A stretch of DNA of 64,000 nt from Antedon mediterranea (Eukaryota > Echinodermata > Crinoidea > Comatulida > Antedonidae). The position numbers and the translations under genes were made by a program. The stretch spans positions 8,809,001 through 8,873,000 of the forward strand of contig NC_092677.1 of NCBI RefSeq assembly GCF_964355755.1, in the 5' to 3' direction. Positions 13,261-24,693 of the stretch are shown in pieces (position 1 is the stretch's first letter; every line of letters starts with the position of its first letter). The notes under the pieces were generated by a model. The model had not been told where the DNA came from. It made no database searches and saw only the letters and a list, made by a program, of their open reading frames with translations.

Positions 13261-13983
13261 TCATAAATGTGATACTTTAATTAATTTTTTACTCTTCTTC
13301 TTATCACTGATTATGTCTCTGTTGAAGAATTTAACAGCATAGAATATGCGTAGGTTTACGTACGTTTCAATTAGCAATGTTTCAATTGCTGGTGAACAAA
13401 GATTCAACTTCATACCAAATCTATGTAACATGGTAGCGATTTTTAACTTTATTTTTCTGCTGATGTTTGATGTATGTAAGTATTTGTTAAAGTTAGAAAC
13501 AAAAATCTTTTCACAGATAGATAGGACATTAACTACATTTTCAGTAGGCATAATTAATCCTCCGAAGTCGTTGTACTGGTTGATGGGCATATAAGACTTA
13601 AAATGTGTTAGGAACTGCCTTGGGTCTTCCAGTTTTCGATTGGTTTCTCGCATCGCACTGTTACAGATATCGCAGTTGCGCTTTACACTTACTTTCTTGA
13701 CGACGTAACCGGCTACATATACTAAAGTATTTAGCTGAGTCATCTCAAAGTCTTCTAAGCAGCAGTCGTCGTCAGTGGTGGCATCGTTGTCTTCTTGATC
13801 GGTAACATGATGCGATTGTGGCGTTGATGATGATGATGATGATGATGATGATTGGGCCATCATTATTGCATCAATTCCATTTAGCTGTCGATCAGTGTCT
13901 TCTAGGCAATTCGAATTCCCTAACGGAATTAACATCCTGTTGCACATAACTTCCTTCAGGGAGGCTCTAAATTCATCTACCAT
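13261..13983 (-). pseudogene. P-element/THAP9-type transposase, C-terminal fragment
   Basis: A 240-codon open frame. After a short N-terminal part (FRASLKEVMCNRMLIP) it has a poly-serine run encoded by a (GAT)n microsatellite. It then shows TQLNTLVYVAGYVVKK followed by CDIC, the pattern seen in the C-terminal region of P-element-like transposases. The RNase-H-like catalytic core and GTP-binding insertion of that family are absent. The frame begins 5 bp before the THAP reading frame of the neighbouring entry ends, in another frame, as expected if the middle of a P-like transposase was deleted. The open frame itself is undamaged. It is most likely a non-autonomous transposon remnant; a domesticated fragment cannot be excluded. 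Confidence 0.6.
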
Positions 13984-15155
13984 GGGACATCAAATATTGT
14001 AGGGACTGCATTCCATACAAGTCTTCTTGTGACCATCAGTATTTGAGATTCTTCGAAATGAATATTGCACAAGCGGCAATTACGATGTAAATAGGAACTT
14101 GGTTTCCTTCTCAAATCCGCGCGTCGTGTGTTCTGGGCCCATTTTGCACACCTGTAAATTAATAATTTGTCTGGTGAGTTTTTGCTTTATCATAATTAAC
14201 GTTTACGTAATTATAGGACGTCTGCGTGCATGCTAATTGATTTTCAAATTGGTTAGGGCCTAAAGTCAAATACTTAAGCCTAACCTAAAACCACTAACTA
14301 ACTAACGGTTGAATTTCATAAATATTAAGTATAAGATTCAATTAAAAATTGTTTGTTAGGGCTACTCAACGGATAAGTAATATAACCAGGGAACAATAAA
14401 AATAGTGTAATTTCACTATTATTATAACTAATGTCCTAGCCTAATAATGATAATAATAATCATTCCATGCGTTAATATACTGTAATGTACGTAACGGCTA
14501 GTTAAATTAAACAAAATAAAATAACCATGAGACAGAAAGCAAATATTAACCATGAGACGGAAAGCATGAAATAATTAAGATCACAATTTGTTTATATTAA
14601 GTATTATTATTATTATTATTATTTGTATAATGTAAAAAGAGGGACTACAGCGACATGCCAATTGGGCTTCTTGTAGTCTTTCGACCAAATTTTTACTTAT
14701 ATGCCAACAATTGTAATGATATAATATTTGGTCAATAAATGTTTCTTGAATTGAAAGTTTTAAAAGTTGTTTAAGGTACTAAATTTTAAAGGATAAAGTA
14801 ATATAACCAGGGAACAGTGAAGAAAATAGTGTAAGTTCACTGTTATATAATTAATGTACTAGTAGTAGCCTAATAATGATAATAATAATCATTTCATACC
14901 TACGTTTAAATAATAATTATTAATAATAGGCCTACCTAGCCTAGTTTATTAATATATGTATAAATTGAATACACAGTAAAGTAAGGTTAGTCCCTACATA
15001 GCATAGGCCTATGTTAAGATGTAGGCTACTTATTTAATTACATAAATTTACCTGTTCTTGTCTTTGGGAAAATTGTGTTCTGGGTTGGCCTTTGAATTGC
15101 TTTTACAATTAATTGCAGCACAGTATATCCCTCCACTTTTTCTCTTTTCATTCAT
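13977..15155 (-). CDS. THAP zinc-finger protein (two exons, 92 aa)
   Basis: Exon 1 is 15052-15155 and exon 2 is 13977-14151. The splice (AACAG/gtaaat ... ttacag/GTGTGC) keeps frame, and an in-frame TAA lies three codons before the ATG. The product is a complete THAP DNA-binding domain: Cys12 and Cys17 (C-x4-C), then Cys63-x2-His66, Trp39, the FPKD proline, HF after the last ligand, and the AVPTIF box at 83-88. It stops four residues later. THAP domains bind DNA in transcription factors and P-element transposases. The adjacent frame is the C-terminal part of such a transposase, so this is probably the 5' end of an internally deleted P-like element. It could act as a short DNA-binding repressor if expressed. 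The domain assignment is firm; its present activity is unknown. Confidence 0.75.
14378..14893. repeat. Local direct duplication of about 95 bp in the THAP intron
   Basis: TAATATAACCAGGGAACA through ATGATAATAATAATCATT occurs at 14378-14466 and again, diverged, at 14796-14893. Between them is GGGACTACAGCGACATGCC... ending TTTGGTCAATAAATGTTTC (about 14640-14757), which looks like the 3' tail of a non-LTR retrotransposon. Confidence 0.6.
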
Positions 15156-15326
15156 TGTTTCTTAACCATACAAACTTTGGCGCGACTCCTCAATCCCATT
15201 TTCTTAAGAATACTGCGATCGTCACGCAAAAGTTCGTTACTCGTTTAAGCGAGGGGGCGCACTATAATTTGACGCTTCTAAACGCGGGAAGTGTCACATC
15301 TTTAGTATAATAAGATCTTTGTTTTT

Positions 15327-15392
15327 TGGCCAGCCTGTGGTCCGAGGGCGCTAGATATTTGGCCAGCCTGTGGTCCCGAGGGCGCTAGACAT
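15327..15392 (+). promoter_or_regulatory. Tandem 35-bp motif with CTCF-like core, upstream of the THAP gene
   Basis: GGCCAGCCTGTGGTCC followed by GAGGGCGCTAGA occurs twice in a row, about 170-240 bp upstream of the THAP start codon. The GAGGGCGCTA core resembles the bilaterian CTCF consensus. Binding is inference. Confidence 0.35.
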
Positions 15393-15424
15393 TTTTTTTT
15401 TTCTTCTTTAGAAGAATAGTGCTG

Positions 15425-15690
15425 TTCCGCCGTACCACGCCGAGAATGTTAAAGAGTCGCTATCCAATCGAGTTTGAACAATACCATGAAAGCCCCAGTG
15501 GTCTAATGGTTAGGGCAACTGCATATCAAGCAGACGGTCCGAGTTCGGGTCTCGGTTTGGGCGACTTTTTCTCATTCTCACAGATTTCCTCATCTTTATC
15601 GTTTCAAATTCATTAATTAAATTTCAGTAGCCCCCTATATCACCGGGCGGTTTAGAATTAATGTTCTTTGCCTATGTGTTTATAAACAGT
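15425..15690 (+). repeat. SINE family 1, full-length copy with tRNA-like head
   Basis: Leader GTACCACGCCGAGAATG, then a tRNA-like region starting AGCCCCAGTGGTCTAATGG with box-B-like GAGTTCGGGTC. Body CTCATTCTCACAGATTTCC and tail TATCACCGGGCGGTTTAG follow. A mutated T stem and attached body mark it as a tRNA-derived SINE, not a functional tRNA gene. Confidence 0.8.
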
Positions 15691-15942
15691 ATATCACCGG
15701 GTGGTTTAGAATTAATGTTCTTTGCCTGTTGTGTTTATAAACATAACAAATAAATGAATTTAATTAATGAATTTGAAACGATAAAGATGAGGAAATCTGT
15801 GAGAATGAGTAGCCCCAACCGTGACTCGAACTCGGACCGCCTGCTTGATATGCAGATGTCCTAACCATTAGACCACTGGGGCTTTTATTGTATTGTTCAA
15901 ACTCGATTGGATAGCGACTCTTTAACATTCTCGGCGTGGTAC

Positions 15943-15943
<1 letters not shown>
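15690..15943 (-). repeat. SINE family 1, inverted neighbouring copy
   Basis: Reverse complement of the preceding element, including leader, tRNA-like head (acceptor AGCCCCA pairing with TGGGGCT) and tail. The two form a roughly 500-bp inverted repeat that runs directly into the (TA)n tract. Confidence 0.8.
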
Positions 15944-16446
<503 letters not shown>

Positions 16447-16971
16447 GTCTATATATATATATAAGTTAAATTTGCCACTAGAGCATATACATGTAGGCAA
16501 CTTGCATGTAGTGCCTCAAAGTTGAATGGTCACGGTATTAACTATATTATCATACTTAATAAAATAACAATAAAATGTTAAAGCATATGTTTAAGCCTTT
16601 TTGCAAAGGAATACTGAATAATTTAATAAAATGTCCGAGGTCTAATGTTGGAGGTTATCGTCCTTTGACGAAGAGAATCTAAACACCAAAGCTACAACCT
16701 AATAGTTGGGATTCAACTAAACCATTTAATTTTATTATGCATTGAAATTAGATAAAGATTTCATTTTATTGATCCACAGGCAATCATATTAAATTTCCTT
16801 TTGAATTAGTATTTTATGACAATGTTTCTATTAATAAACGAATCGATATATAGGTGATCACAACAGATATTAATTGCATTGTCAACGAATCTTCACGTAT
16901 ACTTCAACATCAGACACATCTAGTTTTATTTGACGACAGAAGCAGAACATGAACGTATAACGCCTCACATA

Positions 16972-19900
16972 ATGGAAGTAACAGTAACAGTTTTTCTTTT
17001 CTTGTTAACTGGTGCAAACACATGTAAGTAGTGCAAATTGGAATTTATAGAGCCAATCTCAGTTTAGATTTTTAAGGTAGGCCTACTTGGTAATGAAAAT
17101 TATTTGAGGACTACGGGGCAACTCGCCTTAACGACGGGTTACAGAGTACTGACAGAAAATTATAATTTATTTTAGCAAGAAGGGTCAGCCTCATGCGCAA
17201 AGATATTGAGTTTGTTTACTGAAATAGGCTAAGGGGAGTTCAATTCTTTTTCGTCATTCATTCGAGAATAGTATTTCATTCTATTTTTTAAACATACAGT
17301 AGTAAGCCTACTTAATTAAATTAGCAAAAACTGGTTTCCACTACGACACAATTCAAAGACTCAAATAGCAACGCAAGTAATCTGAACGTGTTCAGATGGC
17401 CTGCGATTGCGCTTCCTTAAAGTGGAGGTGCTCTCAAAAAATGTCACATTTTTATTTTATTCAGTTCATAATAAACATTACTTTCATCTAAATTAAGGTA
17501 TTTTTTAATGTTGTTGTATGCTGCATGGTAATTCTGAAAAACATCAAAAAATGCCATCTGGGGGGATAGTTCAAATTACAAACCTTTTTCCCTATTCATT
17601 TGCATATAAATTGAAAAAAAAACGATGAGTTTTAAAAGAATCGTAAAAAATATATGCAAGTTCCAAAAATATTATACATATATGTTTTCAGATTTTTCGG
17701 AACCCAAATTTTTCATTTCCGATGTTTTTTTGTCTTTTTTGGAACTTGCATATATTTTTTACGATTTTTTTAAAACTCATCGTTTTTTTTTCAATTTACA
17801 TGCAAATGAATAGGGAAAAAGGTTTGTAATTTGAACTATCCCCCCAGATGGCATTTTTTGATGTTTTTCAGAATTACCATGCAGCATACAACAAAATTAA
17901 AAAATACCTTAATTTAGATGAAAGTAATGTTTATTATGAACTGAATAAAATAAAAATGTGAAATTTTTTGAGAGCACCTCCACTTTAAGTACGTCCTTAT
18001 GCGTTGCGCCAAAACGGGGAACCAAGTTATTGTTAAGGAACATATGTTAGAACAATAGAAAAGTACAGACAAAGTTGTATTGATCAAAACGTCGAGAAAT
18101 ACGTTCTTTTCAGAATTAACCTGTGTACCACAAACAACAATAATGTTATAGTTTAATATACGTTTCTTTTATGTTACAGCCTATTTATCTTACAAGGTAG
18201 GGGCTACAGCAAAGTCTGCGTTCTCGTCAAAGGGTAATCCAGACAAAGCTGTTGATGGAAATGACAATTCTCTCTTCGAAGATGGGACATGTGCGCATAC
18301 ACGTAAGTGTTTCGCATAATTGAACTTATTGTATAATGTATCTCTAAAATAGTATCTCTAAAAAAGTATAACATCAATGACCTATTTACAGGTTAAATAT
18401 TCAATCAAACACAGCTACTAAGGTGTCTGGAATCTCCAGAAGACTTGTAGCAAACAATTACCTAAACGTTGCGAAATTCTAAACCTTATTTACTTCTTTT
18501 TTTTTAAAGTACTGAAAACCTAATTTTACTGGATATTTACTGGACACGCAGACCTTCCAACAATATTTTAACATATTATTTATATTATATATATTATACT
18601 AGCTCATACTAAATATAGGCCTACTAATTATAAGGTATGTTTTATACTAGAGAGTTCATATCAAGAATGGATCAAAATTGACCTTCTGAAGGAATACAGT
18701 ATTACAAGTGTTACTGTCATTAATAGAGTGCACGGTAAGAACACTAACGCAGTGCCAAATATTGATCGAAAAGTATACAAAGTTATGTCAAACAAGACCA
18801 TATACACTGCTGCAATCGCGTGGTCAAGTTAGTGTTTACCGACCAACCGACCGACCAATCGACCGACATAATGAGCTGTAGAGTCGCGTACGCGACTAAA
18901 AATGGGGTCGTTATAAAAGAAAAATACTTGAATGAAGATTAATAACAAAAAAGACTTTGAATGTGCCATTTCGCCATTTTAATAAAGTTACACACTACTT
19001 CCGTAGAAAAAAAAATGTTTGCACTTATAAAACACAAATAAATTCAACCAAAAACCCATTAAAATCCTGTCAATTTGACTATTTTTTGCTTAACAATTTT
19101 ACAGTTTTTTAGGTAAATAATTTGTCTTTCGATCCACTTGTTGGTATATAATAATTTTTAAATAATGATAAATGGTATATTCAACCAAAACTCTTCCTCC
19201 TCCGAGAAGAAACAAAAAAATAATAATAATTCGCCACATTTCGCAAACATGAAAACTAGTTAAGGCTGCGGTAAAACTTTCTTCGTCCGCTTAGTTGCAG
19301 CTGGTAAAATTGTGCCAAAAACATAAGTGTGTTTGTTGTTCAGTAACGGAATGCATATATTTTTTATCTGGGTAAGCGATTCATGAGCAAATCTTGAACT
19401 TTGGCCTACGGTTTACAGGATCTAATTAGGATCATCCTTTACAAAAACCGATGTTTGAAAACCCAATTATTATTATTATTAGTTCAGTTTGACGAGTTAC
19501 TTTTGATTATTTTTGTAGGCCTTCAAAAGAAGTTTGAAGGATTTGCTTTTTCATGCTTAGCAAAGACACTCGACAATCCGCACGTACTAATAGTAAGTGC
19601 TATCGTACGGTACCTCAGTTGATGAACTTAATCTTGCACAGTGCAAATATATTTGTAATGTGTGGGTTAAATGCCTGGATTTTTAGTCTCTACAACTCAC
19701 TATGTCGGTCGGTCGATAAACTCAAATTTGTCAATCGTGAAGGTAGTGGAGTCAGTCTTTACAAGAAAACAAAAGAAATGGTTAAGATAATAATTAATTG
19801 CCATAATTATTAGTTTCCTAATTCTGATTGGAAGGAACAGATTGATCATTTAGTTATTTTAATGCACTGCATTAATTATTTTTAATAGGTCTAAATGTTT

Positions 19901-22507
19901 ATAATTAAACTGTAGGTAACCCAATCATGCTGTACCTGCATAGGGTTTTGAGTCATCATAGATGTATTAATTAAATCAGAGTTTGAATAGTTTATTTTGT
20001 AGATGTAATACAGTTAATTACTTCCGTAGAAAAAAATACAATAACAAATAATGTTTTCATTTATAAAATGACAAAATAAATGATTAAAATCAACCAAAAG
20101 TCCATTGACTGGCAGCCAATTTGACTATTTATTTTTCAGGTAAATAATTTAAAAATTAATAATAAAAAAATGATCATTCTTATCAAATTAACGGCTCTCA
20201 AGATGATAATCGAGAATTTTCCTAATTTTACTTAAAGAGGACACACAACTCCGATTACAAGATGCTGAAGTACGAATAGGTAATGACATAGGATCTATGG
20301 GTGGTAGTAAGTGTGGTACTTCCATAACCAATGCGCAGGTTATAAAAAGTCGAATCATTGACGTCATCTGTGATCAACCAATCAACGGTCGTTATGTTAT
20401 GCTATGGAATCCTTTGAAATCAGGATATTTGCATATTTGTGAGATAAAAGTGTATACCGAGTACAACTATGAGGTCGGTAAGTAGGCCTATATGCTTCAA
20501 TTGTAATATTATAATAACAATAATACAATAATATTTATTCGGCATGTTATATCAAACACAATCAGGAGCAAGCAACAGGCATCATAGGCCAGAATTAACT
20601 TCTCTTGATAAAAAAAAAAGAAATATTAAAATATATTTTATATGGAACGTGCCATAAAAGTTGAATCTTCAACAATACGTAATGATCATCAAATATAGTT
20701 TCAGGTCAAATAAAAAAAAACTATTTTTTTCTGATCCAACAAATAAATGTAATAAAACGAAACAATTACATTTCATTCTCTATCTTTCACTGGTTGATAA
20801 ATTAAGCTTAGCCATTATTTTTGTACAATAAAAAATAAAATCCATTAAAAAAGAGAACCAGATGAACATTTTCACTAAAAATGTTAGTTAATAAGCGTAA
20901 CTATGACGTCATTTTTTCCAGTTGAATGCAGACACACGCAACAAGGAGAGGATTATCGTGGTTTAGTATCAGCGACAACAACTGGAATCGTTTGCCAGAA
21001 ATGGACAGAACAATCACCACATACACATAGCTACTCTGAAGATGTCGATACAGGAATCGGCCCACATAATTTGTGCCGAAATCCAAATAGTAAAATGGAA
21101 CCATGGTGCTACACCACAGATCCAAGTGTTGAATGGGAATACTGCGACGTAGCACAGGTCAATATATCCTGTCCACTTGGTAAGTCTCTTCTCTTCTGTA
21201 CATGTCATTTGTTGATGCTGACTTATTGTCGTTTCCAACTTCTGGAACCTGCTGTTTTGGAAACATGTATATAAAAGATAGCCCATAATCTTTAGCTATC
21301 GTGCATAAATTGGAATCTTTGTATTCTTTCCTTAAATTTATCCAGGTAAATTTAAAAATGTAACTGCACCTTTTTTTTTAATTTGGCCTATGAGCCTACT
21401 TTTTTCTTTCAAAATGAAACGTTCGGTTCTTCCTATTCCCGTTAATGTTTTTTTTTTTTGGAAAACACATCTTACAATTTCTCTTTAATTTGTAGCTAAG
21501 TACACTCACTGTCTTGTTTATATATTAACAGGAAAATTTGAAGGTAATCTTAATCCAGTTGGTATATGGCTGTTAAGCTACTCTTGTTTGCTTCAGTATT
21601 TCTTTGGAAGTATGACGTGGTCATCGTTTGGTGCTGAATGTGCGAACAGTATTTCAAGCACAGTTAACATGACAGTGAACCTGAAAGACGACGTGCCTGC
21701 TCTTACAATCGCTTTCTATATCTACCCTTACCATAACTCAGTGGGAAATATTGTTGAATTTGGCAATAACGACGCCCGTCTGAAAATTGAACAGACAAGC
21801 GGCGATAGCAATTACCAATCTGAAGTAACCGTGTTCTACGATAATCACCAGTTAACAAGAGCTCATGTCTTGCAACCAGAAGAATGGACATTTCTTGCTG
21901 TTACATTTGACGGAAACAAACAGAACATCAAACTCTGGAGGAATGGAGAAATCGCAAGCATCGCCAATACAGATTTCCAGCAAATACAACTGTCTCCTGT
22001 CAGTAAAGATATCAAGATTGGTGGAAATGGACTACAAGCCCACATTGCTACCGTCATGGTATACGACCGAGTATTAGATGAGTCAGAAATAAAGGCAGCC
22101 AGAGATAGACATGGTAAATACAATTAATAATAGAATCAAATTTAAATGAAAACCAAGAAAACTATCTAGTTGAATGTACCCCAGTCTGTTTATTAATATT
22201 AAGCTATATAGTACTAATATATATTATCGATTATCGATTAGTTTCAGATTATGGAATTTTTCAGAAAGTGATTAGCAGCCAAGTCAATGGTCGGTTTCTT
22301 CAGACTGCAATTGTTCGATCTAGTTTAGACTGCTCTCGGTTGTGTTTGGAAACGCATTGCTGTGACGCGTTTACTTTCAGAAAGAATGATAAAGCCTGTT
22401 CTTTGTTTGCGCTCATGAATAAATCATGTTCTCTGTCCTCGGCCTACGGACCCTTAGAAATATTTATGATAGAAAATGGTGTGGAATATTATCGAAAACT
22501 AACATAG
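16972..22507 (+). CDS. Secreted F-lectin-like/kringle/LamG/PAN protein, 532 aa
   Basis: Exons 16972-17023, 18180-18302, 18651-18734, 20238-20477, 20922-21179, 21532-22113, 22248-22507; every internal junction is phase 1. Residues 1-17 are a signal peptide (VTVFLFLLTG). Residues ~20-162 form an F5/8-type fucolectin-like domain (AVDGN, TCAHT, EWIKIDL, GRYVMLWN). His57 and Arg84 keep the usual fucose-ligand spacing, but the vicinal Cys pair is missing and the second Arg is shifted, so sugar specificity may differ. Residues ~167-252 are a kringle with all six cysteines (YRG, CQKW, CRNP, PWCYT, YCD). Residues ~253-446 are a LamG/concanavalin-like fold (WTFLAVTFDG, MVYDRVLDESEI), and 447-532 a Cys-rich PAN/apple-like domain. 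It probably acts extracellularly in adhesion or humoral defence; no ortholog name is assigned. A short upstream ORF lies at 16949-16960. Confidence 0.88.
17326..18036. repeat. MITE family B copy split by a hairpin insertion
   Basis: The left part (CTGGTTTCCACTACGACAC, GCAACGCAAGTAATC) and right part (ACGTCCTTATGCGTTGCGCC, GGGGAACCAAG, then TTAA at 18033-18036) are the two halves of a diverged family B element. The 572-bp palindrome at 17417-17988 lies between them. Confidence 0.65.
17417..17988. repeat. 572-bp near-perfect palindromic element (family D), TTAA at both ends
   Basis: Left arm from TTAAAGTGGAGGTGCTCTC (17417 to ~17668) and right arm ending GAGAGCACCTCCACTTTAA (~17737-17988) are reverse complements along nearly their whole length, with a loop of about 70 bp. 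It lies in intron 1 of the secreted lectin gene, so the pre-mRNA would contain a 250-bp stem. Open frames seen here are by-products of the repeat. Confidence 0.9.
18800..18895 (-). repeat. CGGT-type dispersed element, copy 1
   Basis: CGCGTGGTCAAGTTAGTG, a (CCGA) run and CATAATGAGCTGTAGAG. It is inverted relative to similar sequence at 19660-19745 and 49284-49372. Confidence 0.55.
18905..19165. repeat. MITE family C, internal part, in lectin intron 3
   Basis: Shares GAAGATTAATAAC, CATTTTAATAAAGTTA, TTCAACCAAAAACCCATT and CAATTTGACTATTTTTTGC with the elements at 4642 (inverted) and 38978. No clear termini. Confidence 0.5.
19660..19745 (+). repeat. CGGT-type dispersed element, copy 2
   Basis: TTTTAGTCTCTACAACTCAC then TATGTCGGTCGGTCGATAAA, matching 49284-49372 and inverted relative to 18800-18895. 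Confidence 0.55.
20010..20170. repeat. MITE family C fragment
   Basis: Contains TTAATTACTTCCGTAGAAAA, AATCAACCAAAAGTCCATTG and GGCAGCCAATTTGACTATTT, the same order as the copy at 38978. Termini absent. Confidence 0.5.
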
Positions 22508-22894
22508 TTGCTGAAAGATGAATATAGCAAATGAATTATTATAAACTGTATGGTGCGGCACGTCAATCTCGAGCTATAAATTATTTGAAGTCACTAATAA
22601 TTATCTTATTAGACCTAATGTATGATTGGTTCAAATTGTTTTCATTTTTATATTAGTACTATCATTTTTGTCACATATTGATTTGATTATGTATTTGACA
22701 TTACTTCATCAACAGCAACATGTCGTTAAAAAAGTTAAGTATGTCCATTATTTAAATTTTAAAGTCAATTCATATTTTTGTATTTATCACTTTTACATCC
22801 TAAATATTGATTCATTCGAACGAAATATGAGTGTGTTTAACTTATGCTAGTGTCGTGCTTTTAATCGTGATGCTACTTTATGTCATGTAATTTA

Positions 22895-23115
22895 CACTGC
22901 GTCGAGTGGAAAAACCATAGTTATACGATCGGCACAGGTTCTGGTCACTCATCGAACATGCTCTGGTGGTAGAACAAGTCTTCTCGCTTAAAAAGGACTT
23001 AAAACTGGAAGTCGAATGTACACATCTGGCTCGTGTGCACTTTAAAGAACCCAGTTCATCTTTCGGGACAGTAGGCGGTTAGCACGGTGTACTGTTTGTT
23101 TCAATGTACGATACT
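22895..23115 (+). repeat. SINE family 2, diverged copy
   Basis: Degenerate tRNA-like head, then AGAACAAGTCTTCTCGCTTA, GTGCACTTTAAAGAACCCAG and CATCTTTCGGGACAGTAGG, shared in order with the copies at 32862 and 51772. Confidence 0.65.
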
Positions 23116-24090
23116 TTGTTAAAACTGTCATTGTAATAGTCGATAGTACATGTAACGATACACCACTACAACGTTTATTTTGTTGTAATTATTAATTAAT
23201 ATAAACGTTGACAAGCAACTGTCAGTAACAAAGTATTTTTCAAGATAGCCATCCATTAGACAGTGTATACCGTTGAACTTAAATTCGTTTTAATTGTCAA
23301 TAACTAATTATCTAACACAATTTAATCAGTGATCAGGGTTACATCACATTTGCGATTTAATACTTTGTTGAAACTGTCACTGTCAATAGTACATGTAAAG
23401 ATACACCACTACAGCGTTTATATTTTTTGTCATTATTAATCAATACAAACATTGAGAAGGAACTGTCAGTAACAAAGTATTTTTCAAGATCGACATCCAT
23501 TAGACATAGTAAATGTAACGATACACCACTACAACGTTTATATGTGTTGTAATTATTAATTAAAACGTCAAAACGTTGAAAAGCAACTATCAGTAACACA
23601 TTTTATTTGTACACATTGTGCGTTTATATATCTAATAGTAGGGCCTACCCACACTCACAGTAATAAGTTTATTTGTACATGTGTTATATATCTAACAGTA
23701 CTAAAGGTTTATTCTTTAAGGGCCATAGGTTTACCTACAGGTACTTGTGTTAAACCAAATACTGTAGTTATATTGGAATGTTCCATTCATCGCAAATCAA
23801 TACATTTGTATAAACGTATATTAAATCTAAGAAAATAGGCCCGTCTTCAACATTATGATGCTGTACGCGATCTGTTCAACTGGTTTTCAGCTATTAAAAA
23901 CAATTATCGTAGGAGGAGATAGGAAAATGCGAAGCATCCTCGTATTATTGTGTGCGGGTATTTTTCAAGATGGACATCCATTAGACAGTGTATACCACGA
24001 TCGGAAAACACCCCTATTTGGGGCAAATCATTGAACCTAAATTCGTTTTAATCGTCAAACTAATTATAACTCAATTTAATTAGTAAACAG
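23104..24090. repeat. Local repeated block downstream of the lectin gene
   Basis: A unit with TACTTTGTT-AAACTGTCA, ACGATACACCACTACAACG and AACTGTCAGTAACAAAGTA... CATCCATTAGACA occurs near 23104, 23358 and 23510. Its last part occurs again near 23955-24090. Confidence 0.6.
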
Positions 24091-24693
24091 GGTTACATCA
24101 GGTTGTTAAAATCAGTACCGACAGTATGAACCAACTGTATATACCATCGAGTAAAAATTCTAGAAGGCGCAATTTACCGATTTTTTCCCTTACGGAAATT
24201 TATATATAGATTAGTAATGATTTTGAGGTGTTACTTTACGTTTGTATATTAATTAAATCTATGTTCAATGTAATACTACAAAGATAAAATATCGTTTTAT
24301 CTTTTTAGACATTAATTCATTTTGAAATAAATGTGGGTTTCCACAAAAGAGAAAAAAAAACATGTGTATCCTGTGTATTAGTTTGGTCCATCGATATGTA
24401 TTTGCAGCAGCATATTATTACGATTCTAATCATTCCACAATTTTACTTTTTTTTCTAGTTCATGGTATGCTACATTTATTTCTAAAAATTTTAACTGGAT
24501 GTTTCCCCCAATTTAGTTTTTTTACATGTCATTCCTGATACCGCACACACCGAATTGTTCAACTACTGGTAGTCGTCCTAATTGTTATCACCAACATACA
24601 ATACACTATCATCGGCTCTCCTTCTATTTGTTCTTTTCGTGAACACGTTAGCAGAATTGCTTTCCATTGAGTTGTTTTGGAACTATAGTGTGA

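Noticed and set aside
13977-13983. Joining the THAP and transposase frames with an intron
   Set aside because: The only GT-AG pair at the junction would make a 14-bp intron, far too short.
15489-15885. Two tRNA-like sequences
   Set aside because: Mismatched T stems, and each is joined to the same leader and tail in a dispersed element, so they are SINE heads.
17625-17813. 62-codon open frame
   Set aside because: Lies in the loop and arms of the 572-bp palindrome.
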